A stretch of DNA of 64,000 nt from Undibacterium hunanense (GTDB lineage Bacteria > Pseudomonadota > Gammaproteobacteria > Burkholderiales > Burkholderiaceae_D), in assembly GCF_014284335.1 (NCBI RefSeq), contig NZ_JACOGF010000020.1, positions 1 to 64,000 of the forward strand, written 5' to 3'. Below, in pieces: positions 9,286 to 17,825 of this stretch. Both the position numbers and the translations under genes were made by a program. Under the pieces are notes generated by a model. That model saw only the letters and a list, made by a program, of their open reading frames with translations, did no database searches and was not told the origin of the DNA. Every line of letters starts with the position of its first letter. The stretch's first letter is position 1.

Positions 9286-9573
9286 GTATATTCCTGATTT
9301 GCTACTTTATTGTTGAAACCGGAAGGCCTACACTGCATTCATCGGTGGAGGACATCTACAAACAGCCCGACACCGAACCGCAATCGACAGACTTTTTTCA
9401 GTTGTCATCGGAAGTGAAGCATCCCTCTCACTTCTCATGACAATTTAAATCAAGAGGTGGTTGCAAGATGACACTGGCGTGAGTATCCCGTCTGGCCGGT
9501 TACATCTTGCAGCAAACCTCGAGTCAGATAGAAAGCGGTTTCTCTTAAATTTTATATAGGATAGGAACCCATC

Positions 9574-9864
9574 ATGAATGCGAAACAAGTCTTTTTGGCC
9601 ACTAGCGCCTTTTTTCTGACCAGCACTGCCGTATTTGCTGCTGATACAACAACTCCAGCCCCAAAAACCCGTGCAGAAGTGGTTGCTGAACTGGTACAGG
9701 CACGTGCCAATGGTGAAGAACTGGGCAGCGAAGGTTTTGCCTGGTACCCAGCACAAAAAGCTGCACTGGTAAAAGCCAATACAGAAACCAGACTGGCTGC
9801 TGAAAAAGCCGCTGCTGATTCCAAAGTTGCTGCTGGCACTACCCAGAAAACACAGCAAAACTAA
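9574..9864 (+). CDS. DUF4148 small exported protein
   Basis: A 96-residue protein with a clear signal peptide (MNAKQVFLATSAFFLTSTAVFAADT, cleavage near residue 22) and the DUF4148 pattern KTRAEVVAELVQARANGE followed by a short helical C-terminus. The family is nearly confined to Burkholderiales and its function is unknown. GGATAGGAA precedes the ATG, and a strong terminator follows at 9953-10006, so it is probably a single-gene unit. Confidence 0.9.
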   Translation: MNAKQVFLATSAFFLTSTAVFAADTTTPAPKTRAEVVAELVQARANGEELGSEGFAWYPAQKAALVKANTETRLAAEKAAADSKVAAGTTQKTQQN

Positions 9865-9952
9865 GACAGCCGGTTTAAGGTCACGGCAATGCAGGCAAGC
9901 TGCACCGTGTGACCAGCAGTAAGTAATCAGCGGCAGATCGTCTGCCGCAACA

Positions 9953-10006
9953 AAAAGCGGGGAAGATAGCGGGCAGCGATGCCCCTGTCTTCCCCGCTTT
10001 GTTTTA
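9953..10006 (+). terminator. Rho-independent terminator after DUF4148 gene
   Basis: AAAGCGGGGAAGA pairs with TCTTCCCCGCTTT around a GC-rich loop, followed by GTTTT. It lies 90 bases past the DUF4148 stop codon. The remaining sequence up to the next gene (10213) shows nothing recognisable. Confidence 0.85.
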
Positions 10007-10212
10007 TAAGCCGAACCAGCAGGCTGCATGGCTATCCCTTCCCCCTCAAAATCCGCTCGTCAACAAACATCAACCGTTTATCCGCCGGCTGAGCCATGTC
10101 GGTTGCTGCTCAGGTAATATCCGTTTTAATTTTTGTAATTCGACGTGACCTCATTGCCGAATGTCAATTTTTTGGCATGGCTATTCCATTGCGCGTCCCA
10201 AAGGGAACCATC

Positions 10213-11157
10213 ATGCAAAAAACGGTGCAGAACGACCAGCCATTAACGTCCAATGCGGTAGTCATCGCAAAATTGCTCTGTATCAGCCTGCTACTCTTTG
10301 GCGCATTGCGTCTTGCACGCACGATCATGTCACCCAATAGTGATAGCAGCGACATGATGTATATATTGATTTTCTGTATTGGTGGCGGCATGGGTCTGTG
10401 GGCAAACAGCTACGACAGCCCGACCTCAAGACGCCTGTTTGCGATTTTTTTCAATGTACTGTGCCTGATGACGCTGATGTCGAATTTCAGTCCGCGCAAC
10501 AGTCAGATACACCTGATCCCGCGCTGGCAAATACTCTGGTTCGGACTTGTTTTTGTCATGAATATCTATGTACTCGCCAGAGGCAAAAAAATACATGCAG
10601 AACCGAAACAAGTGGCAGAAGAAGGTGAGACCGGGCAAGAAGCCGCTGAATCAAGTGCGCGCGACCACCATTTCACCATGACGCGTATGGTGCTGCAAGG
10701 TCTGTTGCAAGGTGAAAAAGGGGCGCTGTTCGTCAATAATCTGAAAAACAAAGGGCGCGTTATTTTTGCCAATATATGGGACGCTTTTGGAAAAAGGGAA
10801 ATCAAGGACCCTGCAAAAATCATCCCCAGCAAAGAGATCGAAGTCTATGTCGATAAAACGACAAGCGGCAAAGAAATTGTCACCATCAAAATGCCAAGAC
10901 CCGTTGCCAGGAATGAGACTTATTTTGTCGCCATCGTTGAGGATGAGCAGCCAGGAAGTTATTACACCTACAGTCTTGAACTGAGTATCATGCCCAACAC
11001 CGGCAAAATGTTCACCATGCTGACCGGCATACGCAATGGCCATCGCGCCAATTTTGGTATCGGCCCGGCACCAGATAAAAATGCCTTCGTCGAAACCATA
11101 TCCGGCATGCTGGATACCCCCAAAGAACCACAAACCATGATGCAGATGCCGACTTAA
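10213..11157 (+). CDS. Unassigned membrane protein with soluble C-terminal domain
   Basis: A 314-residue protein, taking the ATG at 10213, which has AAGGGAA eight bases upstream; upstream in-frame starts lack such a site. About four membrane helices are seen in residues 10-130 (VVIAKLLCISLLLFGAL, MMYILIFCIGGGMGLW, LFAIFFNVLCLMTLM, WQILWFGLVFVMNIYVLA). A charged linker and a roughly 180-residue cytoplasmic domain with no recognised motif follow. It appears monocistronic, converging with the gene at 11186-11950. Confidence 0.7.
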   Translation: MQKTVQNDQPLTSNAVVIAKLLCISLLLFGALRLARTIMSPNSDSSDMMYILIFCIGGGMGLWANSYDSPTSRRLFAIFFNVLCLMTLMSNFSPRNSQIHLIPRWQILWFGLVFVMNIYVLARGKKIHAEPKQVAEEGETGQEAAESSARDHHFTMTRMVLQGLLQGEKGALFVNNLKNKGRVIFANIWDAFGKREIKDPAKIIPSKEIEVYVDKTTSGKEIVTIKMPRPVARNETYFVAIVEDEQPGSYYTYSLELSIMPNTGKMFTMLTGIRNGHRANFGIGPAPDKNAFVETISGMLDTPKEPQTMMQMPT

Positions 11158-11185
11158 GACGGCATCACTGCTAAACAGGCCCGGT

Positions 11186-11950
11186 TCAGGGCAATTGCCA
11201 GGCGCTGATACTGCGCGCCTGCAATGTCATGTCCACCATGAAATCGCCCGCTGCATCCTTGCTGCCCACATCATGTGAACGCAATTGCCCTTCGATTTTG
11301 ACGGGGAAGCCCAAAAAAGCATGCGGATGCAGGCCAAGGGTACGTCCATAACCACGCGTCAATGCCAGGCGCATGACAGAAGCCGACGCCGGAATATCGG
11401 CCACGGTAATCTCATATTGTTCGGTATGCACAAAGCGTCGCGTAAAAACCAGCGCGGCCCGCATTACCATCGTATACCTCAATTCGACCTGATAACGCTG
11501 GCTGGCATAGCCATTCCAGTTCGCCGCCGGTACTGGCGGGCTGATCTTGATGTGTTCATCTTCCATGCTACCCACCAGAGGATCGAACAGACCACCACGT
11601 TCTGGCAACAGGGGCGTATTGGTATTGGTATCAGCATGCGGACCTGCTGGCACGGGGTCGAAACGGGTATGGGCACCATCATCTTCCGATACTTCGCTGA
11701 CCTGCCCTCTGGCCAGATTCAGCAAACGAAAGTGCATACCGTCAATCTCGGTCAAAAAACGGCCCTCGCCATTGCGTGCCGGCTTGCCAGGCTGACGACT
11801 CTGGCTGCGTTGTTCAAATTCGATACGCACACCGGCATGCGCTTGCAGGTAAAACACGCACAACAGCGTCAGCAACAAACATCTCTTGATGCTGGCTATG
11901 CCCAGCTTATCAGGGGTTTGCTGCATGGTTTTCTGCACGTTCTGTGACAT
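11186..11950 (-). CDS. Hypothetical exported protein
   Basis: A 254-residue protein, starting at the ATG at 11950 with GGAAG seven bases upstream. The signal peptide core LLLTLLCVFYLQAHAG (about residues 24-40) predicts export to the periplasm. The mature part has a duplicated pattern of VRIEFEQR and YQVELRY strands and an FLTEIDGMHFRLLNLARG segment. It resembles the DUF4412-like periplasmic proteins only vaguely, and I do not assign a family. Confidence 0.65.
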   Translation of the reverse strand: MSQNVQKTMQQTPDKLGIASIKRCLLLTLLCVFYLQAHAGVRIEFEQRSQSRQPGKPARNGEGRFLTEIDGMHFRLLNLARGQVSEVSEDDGAHTRFDPVPAGPHADTNTNTPLLPERGGLFDPLVGSMEDEHIKISPPVPAANWNGYASQRYQVELRYTMVMRAALVFTRRFVHTEQYEITVADIPASASVMRLALTRGYGRTLGLHPHAFLGFPVKIEGQLRSHDVGSKDAAGDFMVDMTLQARSISAWQLP

Positions 11951-12095
11951 GATGATCTTCCAGGTAGAGGGCAACCTGGCGCAGCATGAACAAGCTAGCT
12001 GCGGCTGTCTACCGGAAGATGAAAGGTAGCAGCATATCCACAAGAAAGTTGCAGGATATGCTGCCCTGAGAGCCTGAAGACGATGGATTACAGAA

Positions 12096-12131
12096 CGTAG
12101 GTACGATTAGCGCAGCGTAATCGTACGTATG
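12096..12131. repeat. TACGATT-type palindromic repeat, copy 1
   Basis: GTAGGTACGATTA-GCGCAGCG-TAATCGTACG forms a near-perfect hairpin. It pairs with an inverted partner at 12252-12300, and the same arrangement recurs at 29574-29706. Confidence 0.7.
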
Positions 12132-12251
12132 TTGTGCCCGTCCGTGGCAATGACGCTTCAAATTGTCTTGTCTTTTAACCCACCGGGAAAACTTCACTGT
12201 TTTGTATTTTCATCAGCAAATCAACAGTTGAAGATAGCAAGCCGTGATGGA

Positions 12252-12300
12252 CATGCGTACGAATACGATTACGAGCGCGCTGCGCTAATCGTACCTACAT
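12252..12300. repeat. TACGATT-type palindromic repeat, copy 2
   Basis: An inverted partner of the 12096-12131 copy, with ATACGATTACG then GCGCTGCGCTAATCGTACC. The two copies are about 120 bases apart. Confidence 0.65.
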
Positions 12301-12343
12301 AGGTTCAATGCGCAGCGCTGCTGTTTTGCGTAAATCCGATTAA

Positions 12344-13141
12344 TTACAGCTTGAATTCAGCCTTCAACTGACGCTCAATATTCTTGCCGTGTTCTTTGCC
12401 GTACTGGGCTTCGATGGCGCTTTGCATGGTACGGGCATAGCCCACCATATACGCCTTGGCATCATGCGCGTCACCTTGCTGTATCAGTTCCAGCTCAATA
12501 CCGTCCTTGTTCAGCAACTGCGCCAGCCTGGTGCTGACCTCAGCTGGCAGGCTGTCTTTAAACATCGACACAACATAGCGTTTTTTGGCGATGTCCTGCT
12601 GGGCTGCCTGCATCCATTGTTTGGTTTTTTCATCCGGCACCATTGATTCCCTGGTTTGCCCCAGGTCTTTTTCAGTCGGGATGGCTGCCAGGTCCAGTTT
12701 GGAGATGGTGCAGGCTGGCTTGTCCAGATTCAGGACGATACCGCTACCCAATTCATCGACACGGTCAGCACCACCTTTGGGGCCATAACCCTGTCTGGAT
12801 TGGCTGCCACCCCAGGTCGATGTCAGATAACGCGGTACGGCAGCAGAATAATCATACAGACTGATTTTTACCAATTCTGTCGTCTGCGTCACATTGCGCT
12901 GAAAATCGCGCTCATAAATCTCCCTGGCGCCCTGCTCGGTCTTCACACCCAGTACAAAACCGTTAGGCAAAGTCAGCTTGTGGATCTGGCTGGAATTGCC
13001 TTCCCAGTGGGCCAGTTCATTGCCGCCATAAGTCAGGCTGACCTTTTGCACGCCGGGGCAAAGTTCAGCATGGGCCACGCCACTGATGGCAAACAGTGCC
13101 GCTGCAGCACAGGCGAAGTGATTCAATTTGGAACATATCAT
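12344..13141 (-). CDS. Hypothetical exported protein
   Basis: A 265-residue protein from the ATG at 13141, preceded by AGGGGA at seven bases. The signal peptide is MICSKLNHFACAAAALFAISGVAHAE (about 26 residues). The mature domain is about 240 residues with QKVSLTYGGNELAHWEG, a glycine-rich GGSQSRQGYGPKGGADRVDELG loop in two parts, and a helical C-terminus. I see no catalytic signature or family match. It appears to be a stand-alone gene. Confidence 0.65.
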   Translation of the reverse strand: MICSKLNHFACAAAALFAISGVAHAELCPGVQKVSLTYGGNELAHWEGNSSQIHKLTLPNGFVLGVKTEQGAREIYERDFQRNVTQTTELVKISLYDYSAAVPRYLTSTWGGSQSRQGYGPKGGADRVDELGSGIVLNLDKPACTISKLDLAAIPTEKDLGQTRESMVPDEKTKQWMQAAQQDIAKKRYVVSMFKDSLPAEVSTRLAQLLNKDGIELELIQQGDAHDAKAYMVGYARTMQSAIEAQYGKEHGKNIERQLKAEFKL

Positions 13142-13376
13142 TGCGCATTCCCCTAAAGTGTTGTTCTGCAACTCCACCATCAAAAAGTTTCTTTCAAAGC
13201 AAATATCATTTTAATCACTCTGTAAGAAAAAGCAAATAGGATAAAGGGTTTGCCACAGCGCCGCTTGTCGGCCGCACCAGTATGCGCTATCTTGAAACAC
13301 TGTGCATCTGGCCTGCAGTAGCGATAACAACCGGACCTGTGGCTGGCATCGTCAACAATGAATATACAAATAAATT

Positions 13377-13569
13377 GGACTTGCGCGAAATTGTCCCAGC
13401 ACGGCTAACGCCGTAGGAAACCTCCCTGGCAAGGTCGGTTCGTTGCGTCGGCAGACAATATATTGTCTGAAACCCCGACTTCACCGTAGCGACGAAGACA
13501 GTACGAATAGTACCGAATCTTGCTAAATACGGGAGCTACAACACAGCTGGGGCAGTTTTGCGTAAGTCC
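13377..13569. repeat. Long inverted-repeat element with central palindrome
   Basis: The 24-base ends (13377-13400 and 13546-13569) pair with only four mismatches, all of G-U-compatible type. Inner segments also pair in register (TTCGTTGC with GCGACGAA, GTCGG with CCGAC). The centre at 13452-13469 is a perfect 18-base palindrome CAGACAATATATTGTCTG. It fills the gap upstream of the lipase gene. It could be a MITE-like element or a structured RNA leader. Confidence 0.6.
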
Positions 13570-13593
13570 ACATAAATTAAGCGAGGATGATGT

Positions 13594-14436
13594 ATGCAAT
13601 ACGACCCTAGCGAAACAGCATTGCTGCACCCTGAACAACAGCCGGCACTGCTCAACAAAGACAAAAAATGGACCAGCCACGCCATTTGCGCCGAACTGTC
13701 ACGGCTTGTCTACTGGCGCTTTGAACAGGGTGACCAGTCATTGGCAGCGCTGGAAAACATCCTCGCCCATGCCCAGATGGGCAAACCACAGTTATTCAAA
13801 AATGCCGACAGCAGCACTCAGGCATTTGCCGTCAGCAGCGCCGACGGCAATACCACTTACCTCAGTTTCAGGGGCACGCAAGCTGATGACATGACAGACC
13901 TGATCACCGACATCCGTTTTTTTCCTGCCGAATGGAACGGACGCGGCAAAGTACACTCCGGCTTTCTGGCCGCTTTTCAAAGCATAGAAAAAGAGCTGGA
14001 TGTCTGGTTCAGGCAATGTCCTGCCAATACCGTATGGATATGTGGCCACAGTCTTGGTGCAGCGCTGGCGACACTGGCTGCCGCCAGATACCCTGGCACC
14101 CGGCTGGTCAATTTTGGTTCCCCCTGTGTCGGTGACGCAGAATTTGCCGCCAGCTTTACCGGCCGCGAGGTGGCACGCTATGTCAACTGCGCCGATTTTG
14201 TCACCAAACTGCCGCCGGAATCATCATTTTACCAACACTTGCAAGGCATGCGCTACATAGACAGAAACGGCGTCATGCCACCCGGCATGAGCAGCACAGA
14301 GATGGAAGCCGATCAGGACGTCGCCGCCACCGCCTACACACTGGATTACGCCACCACGCCTGGCAACGTGCCATTTCGCAATATGGCAGACCACGCGCCC
14401 ATCAATTATGTGCGCGCCCTGCTGGGGGAGTTATAG
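13594..14436 (+). CDS. Class-3 lipase (alpha/beta hydrolase)
   Basis: The 280-residue protein has the class-3 lipase layout: the FRGTQ oxyanion strand near residues 92-96, the nucleophile elbow ICGHSLGAALAT with Ser153, the RLVNFGSPCVG strand, a CADFVTKLP segment with likely catalytic Asp201, and ADHAPINYV with likely His267. The family hydrolyses triacylglycerols or phospholipid esters. No signal peptide is seen, so it is cytoplasmic or exported by a specialised system; cytoplasm-made lipases of this class are also known as type VI secretion effectors. GAGG precedes the ATG. Confidence 0.9.
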   Translation: MQYDPSETALLHPEQQPALLNKDKKWTSHAICAELSRLVYWRFEQGDQSLAALENILAHAQMGKPQLFKNADSSTQAFAVSSADGNTTYLSFRGTQADDMTDLITDIRFFPAEWNGRGKVHSGFLAAFQSIEKELDVWFRQCPANTVWICGHSLGAALATLAAARYPGTRLVNFGSPCVGDAEFAASFTGREVARYVNCADFVTKLPPESSFYQHLQGMRYIDRNGVMPPGMSSTEMEADQDVAATAYTLDYATTPGNVPFRNMADHAPINYVRALLGEL

Positions 14437-14472
14437 CAGCACTCACTATCAACAGGGTAAGTTCCCGTCCTG

Positions 14473-14851
14473 TCACGGCAGCGCATAATCAAAGCTGTAG
14501 TGATGCTGTCCATTGCTGATTTCTATCGCCAGCCTGCCACTGAGCCCCGTCAGTTCATCCGTGCCGGAATCCGGTACCACCTGCACCGTCAGCGACGGCA
14601 CGCCACGACTCATGATACCCATATGTATCAGCACAAAGCTGCCCTTCCTGCCTTGCAGTGTGCCAGTCACACGCTCGATCGCCACATACCCGGCCGAACC
14701 CTTGGTCGCCGTACCCGCCGCCAGCATTTCCCCCAAGCTATGCGCCTCCAGCTCGCCGGTACGTCTGCCGCCCCAAAGCCGCCTCCGCAATCTCGCTGGC
14801 AGCAGGCTGCGGGGTCAACTTGACGGTAAAGGTTCCGGTGATGTGGGGCAT
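14473..14851 (-). pseudogene. DUF3224 gene disrupted by deletion/frameshift
   Basis: From the ATG at 14851, preceded by GGAGA, the frame gives [18 protein letters not shown] and on to EAALGR. This is the classic DUF3224 N-terminus, but the frame then hits a stop codon near 14740. The remainder of the family ([54 protein letters not shown]) continues in another frame from about 14770 to 14473. Compared with family members as I know them, roughly eight residues are also missing at the junction. I therefore read this as one broken gene, not two. A sequencing error alone would not explain the missing segment. Confidence 0.75.
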
Positions 14852-15062
14852 GGTTGTCTCCTTGAATGTGAGAATCCGTTTTGCTGTAAGCACCAGAAAA
14901 TACTGAGGTCTGTTGATGATCTGTTTCTGGCAATGACAAGCAAACTGTTTGCAATATAGTATATCAAGGTCTGCGATAGAAAAAAGGACTTCCTCAGTCT
15001 GAACAACCCCACAGGTCTGCTAGACTGGCATTCTGACCTGGACCATCAACTCAATCCATCCC

Positions 15063-15413
15063 ATGATTGCCCTCCTACTCAAATGCCTGCTGGGTGCACT
15101 GGCCGTGTTACTGATTGCACTCGCATCCAAATCCCGTTATTTCGTGCTGGCCGGGTTGGTGCCGCTGTTTCCCACGTTCGCGCTGATCGCCCATTTTGTG
15201 GTCGGCACCACACGCCCCGCCACGGCTTTGCAAACCACCGCCCTGTTCGGACTATGGTCATTGTTCCCATATGCGGTGTATCTGTTTGCCGTGTACTGGC
15301 TCAGCACCAGAACATCCATCGTCATCACACTGGGTGCCGCCACTGGCTTATGGGCATGCGCAGCAGCGATCATGCTGACCGTGTGGTTCAGGTGTTATCC
15401 GACGGCGGGTTGA
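15063..15413 (+). CDS. GlpM-family inner-membrane protein
   Basis: A 116-residue, very hydrophobic protein with four predicted membrane helices. The stretch AGLVPLFPTFALIAHFVVG followed by LFGLWSLFPYAVYL matches the GlpM family, named for a membrane protein linked to alginate production in Pseudomonas. Its molecular function is unknown. It stands alone between the DUF3224 remnant and the aminotransferase. Confidence 0.85.
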   Translation: MIALLLKCLLGALAVLLIALASKSRYFVLAGLVPLFPTFALIAHFVVGTTRPATALQTTALFGLWSLFPYAVYLFAVYWLSTRTSIVITLGAATGLWACAAAIMLTVWFRCYPTAG

Positions 15414-15480
15414 CGTATCTTTCATCTTCGCTCATCGCACGAACATGGATGGTCGCGCAAGCAGTTGGTTGCTCCCTGCA

Positions 15481-16614
15481 TCACCCCGCCAACACCTTGC
15501 CCACCACCCCACAAATCTCATCCACATCCCCCAGCGTCAGGCCCACGTGCAAAGGCAGTGTAACGGTTTCGCGGGCGATGCGTTCGGCGTTGGGGAACAT
15601 GCCTTCGCGGTAGCCGTAGTGCCTGGCAACGGTAGTCAGGTGGCAGGCTTCGTAAGAGATGCCTGTGCCTATGCCTGCCTCATTCAATGCGTTGCGAAAG
15701 CTGGTACGGGTGTGGCCAAAGTTTTCATAGGGGATGAGCACGCAGAACATATTCCAGGTCTGGTCGGTCTGTCCGCTCTGTCCATTTGGTGGCAGCACGA
15801 CACCTGGTAACTGTGGGAAGCGTTCAAAATAACGCTCAGCCAGTACCTGACGCTGCGCCATGAATGTATCAAACTGCGCAAGCTGGTGCAGGCCAATGAC
15901 GGCAGACACATCCGACATATTGAACTTGCCGCTGGCTTCGACCACATCACGGGTCTGGTCTGGCAGCTTGCTGATGCCATGAAAGCGCAAAATATCCACA
16001 CGCTGTGCTTCTGCTTCGTTATTGACGACGATGGCGCCGCCTTCTATGGTCGTCATGTTTTTGTTGGGATGAAAACTGAAAGTGGCAATATCGCCAAATG
16101 CGCCTACAGGTTTGCCTTGCCACTTGGAACCCTGCACCAAGGCGGCATCTTCAATCACGCGCAGCTTGTATCTTTTGGCCAGTGCATACAGGGCATCCAT
16201 ATCCCCCAGCGCGCCGGGGAAATGGGTGGGCATGATGACTTTGGTTTGGGGTGTAATCGCCGCCTCGACCTGGGCCAGATCAATCGCCCGCGTGACCAGA
16301 TCACAATCCACAAACACCGGCCTGGCACCACATTTGACGATCATGTTCATCGCCGAGAAAAAACTCTGCGCTGAAGTAATGACTTCATCGCCTTCACCGA
16401 TATCACAAAGCGCCAGCGCGATTTCCATCGCGCCAGTGGCCGATGTCACCAACCTGGTCGGGCGATTGCCAAAAGTATGCGACAGCGCCTGCTCCAACTC
16501 GGTCACTTTGGGGCCAGTGGTGATCCAGTTGGAACGCAGCACATCGGCCACGGCCTGTATGCTGGCTTCAGACAATTGTGGCTGGGCGAATTTACGGAAA
16601 ATGGGAGCTGTCAT
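15481..16614 (-). CDS. DegT/DnrJ/EryC1/StrS-family aminotransferase
   Basis: A 377-residue PLP enzyme starting at the ATG at 16614 (MTAPIFRKFAQPQLS); a longer upstream in-frame extension has no homology-like features. Seen are TSATGAMEIAL (58-67, phosphate contact), IEDAAL with Asp156 (pyridine N contact) and FSFHPNKNMTTIEGG with Lys185 (Schiff base). The family transaminates keto-sugars for cell-surface polysaccharides or antibiotics. No other sugar-biosynthesis gene is adjacent, so its pathway is not evident here. Confidence 0.92.
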   Translation of the reverse strand: MTAPIFRKFAQPQLSEASIQAVADVLRSNWITTGPKVTELEQALSHTFGNRPTRLVTSATGAMEIALALCDIGEGDEVITSAQSFFSAMNMIVKCGARPVFVDCDLVTRAIDLAQVEAAITPQTKVIMPTHFPGALGDMDALYALAKRYKLRVIEDAALVQGSKWQGKPVGAFGDIATFSFHPNKNMTTIEGGAIVVNNEAEAQRVDILRFHGISKLPDQTRDVVEASGKFNMSDVSAVIGLHQLAQFDTFMAQRQVLAERYFERFPQLPGVVLPPNGQSGQTDQTWNMFCVLIPYENFGHTRTSFRNALNEAGIGTGISYEACHLTTVARHYGYREGMFPNAERIARETVTLPLHVGLTLGDVDEICGVVGKVLAG

Positions 16615-16699
16615 GGCAAAAATAGGCTGTAAAAATCGAATGCCAATTGTAGCCGAAGTGCCCGTCGTGGCTGAGTATTGTTTGTTCAACGGCACATCT

Positions 16700-16768
16700 C
16701 GTAGGGTGCGCCGGACACACCATTTACGCAAACGGATAGCGGTATCCGGTGCGCATGGCGCACCCTAC
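16700..16768. repeat. REP-like palindromic repeat, copy 5 (dimer)
   Basis: Inverted GTAGGGTGCGCC and GGTGCGCATGGCGCACCCTAC modules around a spacer (TTTACGCAAACGGATAGCGG) shared with copy 6 at 17716-17785. It lies upstream of the aminotransferase gene. Confidence 0.75.
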
Positions 16769-16823
16769 GGAGTGACAACACCTGGGTCAGATAACACCTC
16801 GAATCTAGCGTAGAAATTGATGC

Positions 16824-17103
16824 TAGAACTCATTTCATAAATAGGAGTGAGTGCGAGCAAGGCGATTCGGGATGCAGTGCAAGGCGTGACGCGCAGCTAA
16901 GGCTGGTGCCTTAGCAAGCGCAATGTCACCACCTCGCGCTGCAATGCGCCCGAATCGCCCGCTCCCGGAGGGTTTGCCTCATAACGCGTGCTGGACTGCG
17001 TTGGACTCGTTGTCAATAGACCCGCTATTGACTGCCTCGTCCGCCTTGCCAGCCCACGTTATGAGGCAAACGCATCTCACTCCTATTTATGAAATGAGTT
17101 CTA
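16824..17103. mobile_element. 280-base MITE-like element with 28-base perfect terminal inverted repeats
   Basis: The ends, TAGAACTCATTTCATAAATA and its continuation to 16851, reappear in perfect inverse complement at 17076-17103. Nested inner inverted repeats are also present: GTTTGCCTCATAACG (16972-16986) with its exact complement at 17057-17071, and GCGATTCGGG near 16862 with CCCGAATCGC near 16949. No open frame inside looks like a transposase. It fills most of the roughly 500-base gap between the aminotransferase and the zinc-ribbon gene. Confidence 0.75.
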
Positions 17104-17117
17104 ATCACAAACAGGGT

Positions 17118-17564
17118 TTATTCTTCTGCCTGATCACGGACATATCTTTCCTCTTCGGTGACCAGAGACTTTGTCGCTGTCTGCTTACGCAGGAATTCTG
17201 CCACCAGCAGCAACGCCAGCAATACAATCTGTGTGCCTGGCCGCCATGGGGAAAAAGCAGACGCAATGATGATCAAGAGCATCAATGCCATTTCGGCTCT
17301 GGTTCTTTGAATGACAGTGCGGTCCCGCAAAATGGCCTGGCAATGCGGGCATTTTGCCTTTTGGATTTGTGGCCGGTACCATTTCGCATGTGGAGGCCAG
17401 ATTGCAATATCAGGCTGATCAAAACGACAGGCGCATTCCGGACAACGGTATTTGCCGGTATGTTTATCTGGCCCCGAAAATTCTGGCTCACAGCGCGGAC
17501 AAACAGCGTTGGCGCTAGCCAAAGTATTACCGCAGTTTGCACATTGAAATCTGCTATCTGTCAT
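17118..17564 (-). CDS. Zinc-ribbon membrane protein
   Basis: A 148-residue protein from the ATG at 17564. Cysteine pairs CANC and CPRC, CPEC, then CPHC form two or three zinc ribbons in the first 75 residues. A hydrophobic region of two membrane helices follows (MALMLLIIIASAF and IVLLALLLVAEFL), then a charged tail EEERYVRDQAEE. Such short double-ribbon membrane proteins are common and uncharacterised. No strong ribosome site is seen; an alternative GTG lies 14 codons upstream. The MITE-like element ends 15 bases past the stop codon. Confidence 0.7.
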   Translation of the reverse strand: MTDSRFQCANCGNTLASANAVCPRCEPEFSGPDKHTGKYRCPECACRFDQPDIAIWPPHAKWYRPQIQKAKCPHCQAILRDRTVIQRTRAEMALMLLIIIASAFSPWRPGTQIVLLALLLVAEFLRKQTATKSLVTEEERYVRDQAEE

Positions 17565-17715
17565 AAGATTTTGAATTCGATATTGAACGGGGTGTCCGGT
17601 CTTCACGTAGTGAATTTGCCATCAGTTTAAAATACTATACGATCACATCACACTTTACAAATTCTGGATGATAAAAACGATGTACATGGGTTCAAGCCCC
17701 CGCATCTCCACACCG

Positions 17716-17785
17716 CGTAGGGTGCGCCACGCGCACCGTTTACGCAAATGGGTAGCGGTGTTCGGTGCGCGCGGCGCACCCTACG
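17716..17785. repeat. REP-like palindromic repeat, copy 6 (dimer)
   Basis: The same family and the same spacer type as 16700-16768: GTAGGGTGCGCCACGCGCACC, then a TTTACGCAAATGGGTAGCGG spacer and the inverted module. It sits just downstream of the MFS gene stop codon. Confidence 0.8.
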
Positions 17786-17825
17786 AAGGGACACGGTATG
17801 ACTTATCGCAGCAAATTTATGGCCA

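Larger units (their letters stand above)
11951..12343. other. Intergenic stretch with two inverted copies of a short repeat
   Basis: About 390 bases without a credible gene. It is framed by two oppositely oriented copies of a TACGATTAGCGCAGCGTAATCG repeat family (listed separately). Confidence 0.5.
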
